From the NCBI GenBank assembly GCA_025353985.1, contig JANXNT010001045.1, positions 1 through 9,149 of the forward strand: a stretch of DNA of 9,149 bases, in the 5' to 3' direction. Below the pieces are notes generated by a model that was given only the letters and a program-made list of their open reading frames with translations, had not been told where the DNA came from and searched no databases. The position numbers and the translations under genes were made by a program. Numbering within the stretch: position 1 is the stretch's first letter; each line of letters opens with the position of its first letter. The DNA is from Limnoglobus sp. (GTDB taxonomy: Bacteria > Planctomycetota > Planctomycetia > Gemmatales > Gemmataceae). Positions 1-6,623 of the stretch are shown piece by piece.

Positions 1-337
1 AGTTAACTCCACGCAGTATCTCGACCGTGGAAATCCAACCCCTTGCTTGCGCAGCGGGCTGGCACGATTGACACATGCAACGCAAACGGAGAACGATCGC
101 GTCATCGAAAATGCACATCGCGCACGACCCAGGAAGAATCAGGGGAGTGACCTCCCCGCTCGCCTTGCGCCGGGATTTGCGTGAAGATACCCCAGTTCCG
201 GAGTCGCAGTTTTCCTGCCTGTAGGGCCGGTTCCATCAGCCCAAGATTGCCACTGTAAAATCGGCATCGGCGTTTAGCCACGCAGCGTAGGCTTTGCGGA
301 ACGAAGCGCGGGCGGAACTCTCGTAAACAATGCGAGA
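1..337. other. Region downstream of the kinase gene without a convincing gene
   Basis: I see no recognisable gene here. On the minus strand a 79-codon ORF (102-341) begins with a GTG that overlaps the kinase stop codon by four bases (GTGA). Its translation is rich in Arg, Cys and Pro, matches no family I recognise, and its third codon positions show no strong G/C preference, so I do not call it a gene. A GC-rich 6-bp hairpin with a TGAC loop lies at 142-157. It could help end transcription of the kinase, but no T-run follows on the minus strand. The rest of the stretch shows no RNA gene or clear repeat. Confidence 0.5.
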
Positions 338-2920
338 TCACTCTTGGCTAGCGGTGTCGAAGCAAACACGCAAACCTGTGAAGGAGCTACGAATCGACTG
401 TAGAGAGCGATCACGAAACGCGCCACGAGAATGCTCCAAATCGCCGACCCAGGCGCAGCCACGAATGGCACGACTTTCATGATCTCTAAAATGCCAATTT
501 TCACACCACTCATCTACGTTGCCAGTTATGTCCGAAAGGCCCCACGGATGGGCTGCAACCTTTGCATAACTCCCAACAGTCGTAGGTCGATTTAAAATAG
601 TGGTTATTCTGGCTACGTTCGTGATAGATTTGCCATCAATGATATCGAGAATGGACGTCGTACGCGGCGTTGAAGGATCACTATCCGCATTCGCTTCTTT
701 GCCACTAAACACTTGACCCCAGTAATACGCTTGCTTGTTTCCCTTGCCGCCACGATACGCATACTCCCACTGATCCTCGTGAGGCAACTTAAAAACACCA
801 GCCTTGCCGAATGCCTTCGCCACGTCACCAAGTGCGTTGAGCTTCTTCAAAAAAACTTGCGCGTCATCCCAACTCACATACTCCACGGGAAAACTACTCG
901 TATCCAAATCTTTCACCCTAGCTTTGCAAAAGCCCGTAGAACTGAACCAACTCGGGTTCTCCCCAATCACCGATTTCCACTGAGACTGCGTGCATTCCGT
1001 CTTTGCTAACCAAAAACCCTCGGTCGCAAATTCGTGTTCCTTTTCGTCATTGCTACGGCCTTTCTCTGTCTCTGGTGAGCCAAGCATGGCTTTGCCTTTT
1101 GGAATCCAGCAAAACGTCATCTTCTCGCCGTCGGCGATCTCGAACGAAACCTCGTCGCCACCTTTGCGGGTAGAACGATCCACCACCTCAGCAACGGGCG
1201 CAGGAACCGTCGGCTCACTCTTTACGACAATTGGAGAGGGCGTAACAACTGGCGCAGGAACAGTCGGCTTACTCGTCACGGCAATTGGGTAGGGCGGGCT
1301 GACTTTCGTTCGCGATATTAGAAAATAACTGCACACCACAAAGATCAAGCCCAACAGCGTTGCGATCACAATTAGCGGCCAATTTGTGGCGTTTGCCTTC
1401 GGTACAGGCTCTTCGCGAACTTTCGAAACCTCCACCCAACTGGTCTTTGGCCGATCAGGCAAGCGATTCGCAGTTGCGGGTACATCGTCTTCCCTTCGCA
1501 AACGCTTTGGCTTATCGGTTGGCTCTTCACGAACTTCCTTCACTTCAGCTAAACTGGCAACGGATGTACTGGGTGTGCGATTCGCAATAACCGGCACCGG
1601 TGCGGCTACCAGCGGCACGATCGTTTCGGGTACGCGGATCGTTTCGGGCTTGCCCAATGCGCGGAATAGCTTCAGCAACACGGCGGCGTTTGCGGGGCGA
1701 TCTTCGAGTTCCTCCGAGGCGCAACTGAGGATCAACTCCGATACATCGTCGGGCACCGTCATTCGTTTCAGGGCGCGGCTGGCTCCCGTTCCGGGGCCGC
1801 TATCCAGCTTGCCTGTCAGCATCTGGTACGCGATGACGCCGAGTGCGTGGACGTCGTCGCGGGGGTCGGCGTCGTCGCCGCGGCGCTGTTGTGGGCTGCT
1901 GTAGGTCGGTGTGTGCGAGCCGCGCATGTAGCTCAGCAACCGCCCGCCTTGCGTGCTTTGCCCGCGACTTTCGAGCAGGTTCATCTCTTTTGCGGTGACG
2001 CTGCCGATGCCGAAATCGGTGACGCGGAGCGTCTGATTGTCTTCGTCACGCAAGATATTCGACGGTTTCAGGTCGCGGTGAACGATCGGGTTTGCGAGCG
2101 TGTGAACGTGTGCGATCGCTCGCACGAGTTGTTCGATGGCGGCAAGAACCTTTGGCAAACGCTGTTCGTTCGCCAGCGCCGCCCACGCATGAATCGAGTC
2201 GGTCAGGCAGCCACCGCCGACATATTCGAACAACAGCCACGGCGTATCGCCTTCGAGGTGCGCATCCTTTAACGGCACGATATTCGGGTGGTGCTTCGCT
2301 GCCATCACGCGGTCGATGAGGTCGGCTTCGTGGATCAGATCGCGAGCATTTTTGTCGAAACAAAACTTGATCGCACCCGAAAGCGAACGAATGCTATCGT
2401 GGCGAACGTACCAGACTTCGCCGAAACCGCCCATGCCGAGCAGGCGAACGAGCGTCAACGCGGGCCGATGCGGGACGGACATATTTGCCTTGAATCGCGG
2501 TAAACGCGGTGGCAGCACCTTCACGAGGTCGTTCGCCGAATTCAGCGCGAAACCATCTGGCAGCGTCGTACCCATCGGGTCTTCGGGGCGTTTCAGCGAT
2601 TGCCGCACGGCATCGGGAATGCACGATATATACTGCACGAGGTCGATGATTTCTTCGTCGCTCGGCGACGCACTCGCGGGCAACTGGGCCACCGCCTCGT
2701 TGACGATTCGCACGACCTCGACCCGCGCATCTTCGAGTTTCACGTTCGCGAGTTCGAGGAAGTCTTCGTGCTGTTGTTCGTCCCGCCGCCGCTCGCGATA
2801 TTTCTTGAACGCACTCTCGCCGACCGCATAAACGTACGGCCCACCGGGAACCATACCCGCAAGTCCCTTGATGCCATTTTCAAGTACCGCCTCCGCCACG
2901 CATCGGAAAATCTCATTCAT
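338..2920 (-). CDS. Membrane-bound Ser/Thr protein kinase fused to a C-terminal FGE/SUMF1-like domain
   Basis: Residue numbers count from an upstream in-frame GTG at 2947 (869 aa). I prefer the ATG at 2920 (residue 10, 860 aa) because the protein then begins directly with its helical segment; neither start has a clear Shine-Dalgarno. Order: an uncharacterised helical N-terminus (10-150) ending in a SLKRPEDPMGTT stretch; a kinase domain (about 165-430) with glycine loop GMGGFGEV (171-178), AIKF lysine 194, HRDLKPSN (290-297) and DFG (311-313); a charged linker with internal repeats; a transmembrane helix (about 523-545); a Pro/Val-rich 18-residue repeat pair (554-589); and an FGE/SUMF1-like fold (about 598-864) with LPHEDQWEYA and GNVDEWCENW. 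The catalytic lysine and both aspartates are present, so the kinase is probably active. The usual APE glutamate is replaced (SSPQQ, 351-354). The canonical RGGSW is RGCAW, and the paired catalytic cysteines of true FGE are not visible, so this domain probably binds a ligand rather than making formylglycine. Kinase inside and FGE domain outside is the expected topology (inference). Confidence 0.9.
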   Translation of the reverse strand: MNEIFRCVAEAVLENGIKGLAGMVPGGPYVYAVGESAFKKYRERRRDEQQHEDFLELANVKLEDARVEVVRIVNEAVAQLPASASPSDEEIIDLVQYISCIPDAVRQSLKRPEDPMGTTLPDGFALNSANDLVKVLPPRLPRFKANMSVPHRPALTLVRLLGMGGFGEVWYVRHDSIRSLSGAIKFCFDKNARDLIHEADLIDRVMAAKHHPNIVPLKDAHLEGDTPWLLFEYVGGGCLTDSIHAWAALANEQRLPKVLAAIEQLVRAIAHVHTLANPIVHRDLKPSNILRDEDNQTLRVTDFGIGSVTAKEMNLLESRGQSTQGGRLLSYMRGSHTPTYSSPQQRRGDDADPRDDVHALGVIAYQMLTGKLDSGPGTGASRALKRMTVPDDVSELILSCASEELEDRPANAAVLLKLFRALGKPETIRVPETIVPLVAAPVPVIANRTPSTSVASLAEVKEVREEPTDKPKRLRREDDVPATANRLPDRPKTSWVEVSKVREEPVPKANATNWPLIVIATLLGLIFVVCSYFLISRTKVSPPYPIAVTSKPTVPAPVVTPSPIVVKSEPTVPAPVAEVVDRSTRKGGDEVSFEIADGEKMTFCWIPKGKAMLGSPETEKGRSNDEKEHEFATEGFWLAKTECTQSQWKSVIGENPSWFSSTGFCKARVKDLDTSSFPVEYVSWDDAQVFLKKLNALGDVAKAFGKAGVFKLPHEDQWEYAYRGGKGNKQAYYWGQVFSGKEANADSDPSTPRTTSILDIIDGKSITNVARITTILNRPTTVGSYAKVAAHPWGLSDITGNVDEWCENWHFRDHESRAIRGCAWVGDLEHSRGAFRDRSLQSIRSSFTGLRVCFDTASQE
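1197..1288 (-). repeat. 54-bp-period in-frame duplication in the kinase linker
   Basis: Two 38-base segments (1197-1234 and 1251-1288) match at 33 of 38 positions and are offset by exactly 54 bases. In the protein this is an 18-residue unit present twice, just after the transmembrane helix; both copies share PTVPAPV. It is best read as an in-frame tandem duplication of a flexible Pro/Val-rich spacer between membrane and FGE-like domain. On the other side of the membrane, a VREEP motif also occurs twice (around residues 472-476 and 510-514). Confidence 0.75.
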
Positions 2921-3401
2921 GCTGCCAGCCCGTGGGTGACTCGTCACCGTTGGAAGGTCTTCGCCGTTGAGGTATTGTCATTTTAATCGTGCAGCAGATC
3001 AATCAATATCTGTTTCGTCAAAAGTGCTCGCCCACGCGATTTCGCGAAGTCAATAAGTTTTCGTTTAAATGACGTAAGTCAGAATTCGCGTCGTGCGCGG
3101 ACGGTACCTAAAAGTGTCTCAAAATGACACAGAAATGTCGCTTCCGGTCAATCTTGGTGCCATTTTGGTACCCATTCGGTCGATTTTTGGTCCGATTTGG
3201 TCGATGCTTTTGGCGAGTGTCAATCGAAGGGCCGACGACGTAACCCACGACAATATTGCGAGATACGGCAAAAACGCCCGAAACCGATAAGCGATTTGCG
3301 ATCAAAAAGTGGCATTTTGAGACGAAAAAAACACGAAAAACACGGTTTTGGAGCGTTCGCAATTCCGACTTACGTCGATTATGAGTGGCGCAAAATCGCG
3401 T
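2921..3401. other. Intergenic region between the kinase start and the proA end
   Basis: About 480 bases, lower in GC than the flanking genes, with no supported gene. Short ORFs on both strands (for example 3093-3290 plus and 3108-3362 minus) resemble no protein I know and lie within the inverted-repeat structure. The promoter of the minus-strand kinase should lie at the low-coordinate end. A weak candidate on the minus strand is TTGATT (3001-3006) with a 15-base spacer to TAAAAT (2980-2985). The proA transcript should end at the high-coordinate end. A T-rich tract on the minus strand around 3324-3345 is present, but I see no strong stem-loop before it. Confidence 0.5.
3071..3376. repeat. Nested imperfect inverted repeats, MITE-like relic
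   Basis: The outer arms are GACGTAAGTCAGAATT (3071-3086) and its near reverse complement at 3361-3376, with one mismatch in 16. The inner arms are GTCTCAAAATGACAC (3116-3130) and its near reverse complement at 3309-3323, with one mismatch in 15. Outer-to-inner spacing is similar on both sides (45 and 53 bases), so the arms look like two ends of one roughly 306-base unit with diverged terminal repeats. The centre (3155-3215) has short repeats based on GGTCGAT and TTTTGGT. No transposase is present. A small non-autonomous element is the simplest reading. I could not identify a convincing target-site duplication. Confidence 0.5.
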
Positions 3402-4667
3402 TTAGCCGCGGATTTGGCCTTCGCCGGTGATGATGTACTTGTACGAGGTCATCTCCCGCAAACCACACGGGCCACGGGCGTGGAACTTGTCGGTGCTGAT
3501 GCCGATCTCCGCACCGAGGCCGAGTTCGAAACCATCGTTGAATCGCGTACTCGCATTCACAACGACGGCAGCCGAATCGACGGCGAGCGTGAACCGGCGT
3601 GCGGTTTGAATATTGGACGTGATAATCGCGTCGGTATGCTGCGAACCGTAACGGCGAATGTGCTCGATCGCTTCGTCGAAATCGGCGACGATTTTCATCG
3701 AAATGACCAAGTCGAGGAATTCAGCGGCATGATCGGCTTCGGCAGCGAGCGAGACATCGGGCACTAGCTTGCGGGTGGCTTCGCAGCCACGCACTTCGAC
3801 GTGATTTTCGCGAAGTAATGCTACGATTCGCGGTACGAAAATTGGCGCAACATCGGCGTGAACAAGCAGGCTTTCGGCCGCATTGCAGACACCAGGCCGC
3901 TGACACTTCGCATTGATGACGATGCGTGCGGCCATGTCCAGATCGGCGGCTTTATCGACGTAAACGTGGCAATTTCCGAGATAATGCTTCAGCACCGGCA
4001 TCGTCGCCTCGGCGGACACTCGGCGGATGAGGCTTTCGCCGCCGCGCGGGATAACCAGGTCGATGCGGTCGTTCATCTTCAAAAAATGCCCGACCGCATC
4101 GCGGTCGGTGGTGGCGACGAGTTGCACCGCATCGGTGGGCAGCCCGTGGTTCGCGAGTTCGCCTGCGAGAATCGCGTGGATCGCTTCGTTCGAATGCAAA
4201 CTCTCTTTGCCGCCGCGCAAGATGACCGCGTTGCCACTTTTCACGCACAGCCCGGCGGCATCGACGGTGACGTTCGGCCGCGATTCGTACAGGAAGAAAA
4301 TCACCCCGAGTGGCACGCCGATTTTCAGCACTTGCAGCCCGTTCGGTCGCACGCCGCCCTCGCGCACCTCGCCGATTGGGTCGGTCAGCGCCGCGACTTG
4401 GCGCATGCCCTCGGCGGCGGCACGGATGCGCGTCGGTGTGAGTGTCAGTCGGTCGATGGCGGCGGCGTTGAGGCCGTAACCCGGCGCGTTCGCGATGTCA
4501 TTCGCGTTGGCGGCAACGATCGTTTCGGCTTGTTTTTCGAGCAAATCGGCGGCGGCACGTAGCCAGGCATTCTTTTTCGCCGTCGAAGCGAGCGCGAGTT
4601 GGCTGGCCGCGCGTTTCGCACGTTCCGCCATGTCGCGACACTGCGTTTCGAGATTGGAAATCGTCAC
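3402..4667 (-). CDS. proA: Gamma-glutamyl phosphate reductase (glutamate-5-semialdehyde dehydrogenase)
   Basis: ProA performs the second step of proline synthesis in the cytoplasm: NADPH-dependent reduction of gamma-glutamyl phosphate to glutamate-5-semialdehyde. The sequence is full length and typical: GVPLGVIFFLYESRPNVT, the LRGGKES loop, VIPRGGESLI, the HYLGNCHVYVD segment, the RPGVCNA motif with the expected catalytic cysteine (residue 261 from this start), and a C-terminal GPCGLREMTSYKY. I chose the GTG at 4667 (421 aa, beginning TISNLETQ) because family members are near 415-425 residues. The frame stays open to an ATG at 4754 (450 aa), but a TATAAA -10-like element at 4714-4719 falls inside that extension and its residues resemble nothing in ProA. 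An ATG at residue 13 is another option. The usual partner proB is not adjacent. Confidence 0.95.
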   Translation of the reverse strand: MTISNLETQCRDMAERAKRAASQLALASTAKKNAWLRAAADLLEKQAETIVAANANDIANAPGYGLNAAAIDRLTLTPTRIRAAAEGMRQVAALTDPIGEVREGGVRPNGLQVLKIGVPLGVIFFLYESRPNVTVDAAGLCVKSGNAVILRGGKESLHSNEAIHAILAGELANHGLPTDAVQLVATTDRDAVGHFLKMNDRIDLVIPRGGESLIRRVSAEATMPVLKHYLGNCHVYVDKAADLDMAARIVINAKCQRPGVCNAAESLLVHADVAPIFVPRIVALLRENHVEVRGCEATRKLVPDVSLAAEADHAAEFLDLVISMKIVADFDEAIEHIRRYGSQHTDAIITSNIQTARRFTLAVDSAAVVVNASTRFNDGFELGLGAEIGISTDKFHARGPCGLREMTSYKYIITGEGQIRG

Positions 4668-4713
4668 TGTCGGGGTATCTCTGGCGGTGCGGTAATCGGG
4701 CGGTCGCTGGTAT

Positions 4714-4719
4714 TTTATA
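4714..4719 (-). promoter_or_regulatory. Candidate -10 element for proA
   Basis: On the minus strand the sequence reads TATAAAAT, a good sigma-70-type -10 match, about 47 bases upstream of the preferred proA GTG. No convincing -35 element lies 16-18 bases further upstream, so this is tentative. It sits in the divergent gap shared with the gene starting at 4879. Confidence 0.3.
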
Positions 4720-4878
4720 GATGATGCGTTCGGATCGGCGCAGGGTTCGCGCATCCTTTCCGCGTCGCATTCTCACTACCAGACTTGCATTCCGTAACCC
4801 GACTCCGAACAATGTTACAGAAGCGAACCCGAAAGACGCGATATTGTCTACTTTGATGACTGACGAAAGGAACCGTCG

Positions 4879-5628
4879 ATGAGCAACTCGTACAGCACCC
4901 TCTGCGATGATTTCGGCACCTCGACGTACCTGATGTCGAAGATCGAGATGCCGACGAGCCGCGAGACGGTCTTGCACTTCTTCGAAGCGATGCAGAAGAC
5001 GTATCCATCGATGACCGACTTCGAGAAGCGCGACAACGGCGAGTTTGCACTGGAAGAAGACCGCGAAACCGGCGCGTACCGCTGGTCGTCGCTCGATACT
5101 CGCCGGTTGTGTGCCGGTTACGTGAACCCGCCCGCGATGGACGATGCCGACGAACACAACGAGAAAGTCCTGGAGATGGCGGCGTACCACCTCGACCTCG
5201 GTAACTTGCAAACCGAAGCGATGGACGTGCTGTATTACTTCGATTTCCTGTACCAAGGCAACCACGATGAAGTCGTCGCCGAGGCACTGGCGGCGAACAC
5301 GCCGTTCGAGAGCCTGACGCAAATCCCCGGTGGCCGCGTGTTGTCGTTCCAACCCACGATGCTAATGGCGCTCGACGAAGCCTGCCAGTTACAAGGCCGT
5401 CTTAGCATCGAAACCCGCACCAGCGCGTTCCAGGTTCGCACCGGCAACTACCCCGAAGCACCGATTTCGGTGTACTTCACGGTCCGACAGTTCTGGGGCA
5501 AACAGCCATTCAAGTCGTTCGTCGATTCGTACCGGAACCAGCGTCGCGTCCTCGATGAAATCGTTGGCCAGTACATCGTGCCAAACGTGATCCAGCCACT
5601 GCAAAAGGTCATCGGCGCTAAGCAGTAA
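4879..5628 (+). CDS. Hypothetical protein of unknown function, 249 aa
   Basis: I do not recognise a family. The start is well supported: ATG at 4879 follows GAAAGGA (4865-4871) at seven bases, and third codon positions are strongly G/C, so it is a real, well-expressed-looking gene. The protein is soluble-looking, with no signal peptide or transmembrane segment. It is acidic in its first half (FALEEDRETG, PPAMDDADEHNEK) and aromatic-rich in the middle (LYYFDFLYQGNHDEVV, about 118-133). The C-terminal half looks mixed alpha/beta (SVYFTVRQFWGKQPFKSF, then a basic helix about 218-245). It has only two cysteines, at 9 and 78, and no obvious catalytic motif. It is transcribed away from proA, so it may share regulatory DNA with proA but need not share function. 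A cytoplasmic housekeeping or structural role is possible; nothing in the sequence decides it. Confidence 0.85.
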   Translation: MSNSYSTLCDDFGTSTYLMSKIEMPTSRETVLHFFEAMQKTYPSMTDFEKRDNGEFALEEDRETGAYRWSSLDTRRLCAGYVNPPAMDDADEHNEKVLEMAAYHLDLGNLQTEAMDVLYYFDFLYQGNHDEVVAEALAANTPFESLTQIPGGRVLSFQPTMLMALDEACQLQGRLSIETRTSAFQVRTGNYPEAPISVYFTVRQFWGKQPFKSFVDSYRNQRRVLDEIVGQYIVPNVIQPLQKVIGAKQ

Positions 5629-5741
5629 TGGCGAACATCAAATCCAAGCCCAACCCGGAGATAGCGAAAGCACACTCCGATTTGGATGTGATGGTAATGA
5701 ACTCAAGAACTGTCAATTTCGTGTCCAAAATGATACTTTGA
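5628..5741 (+). CDS. Possible 37-aa ORF coupled to the upstream gene (TAATG)
   Basis: The ATG at 5628 overlaps the last base of the upstream TAA stop (TAATG), a layout typical of translational coupling. The reading frame is open for 37 codons to TGA at 5739. The first eleven or so codons (MANIKSKPNPE) favour G/C in the third position, as in the gene before it; the later codons do not. This pattern fits the 5' end of a once longer second cistron whose remainder has been lost or replaced by the AT-richer DNA that follows. It may instead be chance. No family is recognised. Confidence 0.3.
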   Translation: MANIKSKPNPEIAKAHSDLDVMVMNSRTVNFVSKMIL

Positions 5742-5837
5742 CAAAAATCGAAACAAATTTGGAACTGCCTATTGCAGCGGTAACGAGTTATGCTACATTT
5801 CCTTAAAGAAAAATACTTTCCATCAGGAAGAGTACAC
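5742..5837 (+). promoter_or_regulatory. Leader region upstream of the repeat-controlled gene
   Basis: AT-rich stretch that probably carries the promoter of the DUF1573 gene cluster. A perfect TTGACA occurs at 5738-5743, but no -10 hexamer follows at 16-18 bases. TTGCAG (5772-5777) with a 16-base spacer to TACATT (5794-5799) is a weak alternative. The Shine-Dalgarno sequence AGGAAGAG (5825-5832) sits just before the ATG at 5838. The promoter assignment is low confidence; the ribosome binding site is clear. Confidence 0.35.
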
Positions 5838-5924
5838 ATGTCTGATACTCAGCCGAGCAGCCGAGCAGCCGAGCAGCCGAGCAGCAGCTTGATTCTCCCT
5901 TCAGCCCGAGGCGCGTCCGACTAA
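5838..5924 (+). CDS. 28-codon N-terminal reading frame of the DUF1573 gene, out of frame in this sequence
   Basis: ATG 5838 follows AGGAAGAG at a good distance, far better than the ATG at 5933, which has no Shine-Dalgarno. The frame reads MSDTQPSSRAAEQ, crosses the 8-base repeat, and ends at TAA 5922-5924, nine bases before ATG 5933. With three repeat copies instead of four, the same ATG would read straight into the DUF1573 frame. The joined N-terminus would be a polar tail, then SPRRVR and a hydrophobic segment, which is an ordinary membrane-anchor arrangement with positive charges inside. I therefore see this as the true 5' end of the next gene, displaced by repeat length, rather than an independent leader peptide. 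A short regulatory leader with reinitiation at 5933 is the alternative. Confidence 0.6.
   Translation: MSDTQPSSRAAEQPSSSLILPSARGASD
5850..5885 (+). repeat. Octanucleotide tandem repeat, unit AGCCGAGC, about 4.5 copies
   Basis: The sequence has an exact period of 8 bases from 5850 to 5885, giving four full copies and a half copy without mismatches. Eight is not a multiple of three, so each copy gained or lost changes the downstream frame. The repeat lies 12 bases after the ATG at 5838, inside coding sequence, as in known slipped-strand phase-variable genes. Copy numbers divisible by three join the ATG to the DUF1573 frame. The present four copies lead to a stop at 5922. Two or five copies meet a TGA immediately after the repeat (5890-5892). 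Confidence 0.9.
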
Positions 5925-5932
5925 TACTTTGG

Positions 5933-6619
5933 ATGTTCAGTTTTTTGCTTATGATTGGTTCGGTGTATCTCATAATTGAAGGATCGAAACCTCGCGTGGT
6001 GGTTATCCCTTCAGTGACAATGTCGCCGACTACGCAAGATCTGGGTGAATTGAATCGCGATCAGGTCGTCAAAGTCACATTCCAAATAAGCAATACGCAT
6101 TCGGTTCCAGTGACAATCGGACCAATAACAAAAGGTTGTTCTTGTTCTGAAGCCACAGTTGTTCCCGAAACGATACTGCCAGGTGAAGTCTCTCAGCTTT
6201 CGCTTGTGTGGTCGCTTCGCAACAAGCGAGGGCGTGCGAGCGAAGCGGTAACGTTCTCTTACGCAGGTGCGAATGGAATTACGGGTGATTTGCGTGGAAG
6301 AGTTCTCGCAACAGTGAATGGCGTGATCGATGCCGATCGAGAAATGCTGGAGTTGTCAACCGCGAGCCGAGTGCAAACGGTGAATTATTATTCGAAAACC
6401 GCACGACCGTTCAAAATTACGAACGCATCGACGAGTCACGACAGCATCAAAGCGAGTGTGGGAACGGACAAGCGCAGTATAAAAGTGGAATTTGACCCAA
6501 CTGTAACAGGTTGGAATTCAGGGCATTTGTGGTTGACCGCTCAAACCGATCAGCCGGATGAATCTGAGGTCAAAATGTGGGTTCGACTGTCGGACTCGAC
6601 TACTCATGTAAAGGAGTGA
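5933..6619 (+). CDS. Membrane-anchored DUF1573-family protein
   Basis: As written the ORF starts at ATG 5933 (228 aa) with a hydrophobic segment (about 2-16), but it has no Shine-Dalgarno and no basic residues before the helix. The frame is open upstream through the repeat to 5846, so the natural start is probably 5838 in a different repeat state (257 aa). After the anchor, residues about 30-125 match the DUF1573 pattern: DLGEL, then VTFQISNTHSVPVTIGPI, then GCSCS (68-72), an LPGE turn, and an Ig-like beta pattern ending near RGRV. This family is common in Bacteroidetes and Planctomycetes, is usually exported, and has no assigned reaction. Residues about 130-228 look like a second beta-rich domain. 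The next gene follows after four bases. Function is unknown; an extracytoplasmic structural or binding role is inferred. Confidence 0.8.
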   Translation: MFSFLLMIGSVYLIIEGSKPRVVVIPSVTMSPTTQDLGELNRDQVVKVTFQISNTHSVPVTIGPITKGCSCSEATVVPETILPGEVSQLSLVWSLRNKRGRASEAVTFSYAGANGITGDLRGRVLATVNGVIDADREMLELSTASRVQTVNYYSKTARPFKITNASTSHDSIKASVGTDKRSIKVEFDPTVTGWNSGHLWLTAQTDQPDESEVKMWVRLSDSTTHVKE

Positions 6620-6623
6620 TGCG

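Noticed and set aside
102..341. Minus-strand 79-codon ORF with GTG overlapping the kinase stop
   Set aside because: The four-base overlap is suggestive, but codon third positions are mixed and the product is an Arg/Cys-rich sequence with no recognisable family.
338..450. Diversity-generating retroelement variable region at the end of the FGE-like domain
   Set aside because: FGE-type folds are known retroelement targets, but I see no AAY-rich codon pattern here, no near-copy template repeat in the window and no reverse transcriptase gene.
2600..2986. Plus-strand 128-codon ORF opposite the kinase 5' end
   Set aside because: It lies antisense to the strongly supported kinase N-terminus, and its translation resembles no family; it is a by-product of GC-biased codons.
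3858..4562. Plus-strand 234-codon ORF opposite proA
   Set aside because: It is entirely antisense to an unambiguous proA; long antisense ORFs are expected with this codon usage.
4498..5352. Minus-strand 284-codon ORF spanning the proA start and the 249-aa gene
   Set aside because: It overlaps two supported genes in other frames and has no motif or ribosome binding site.
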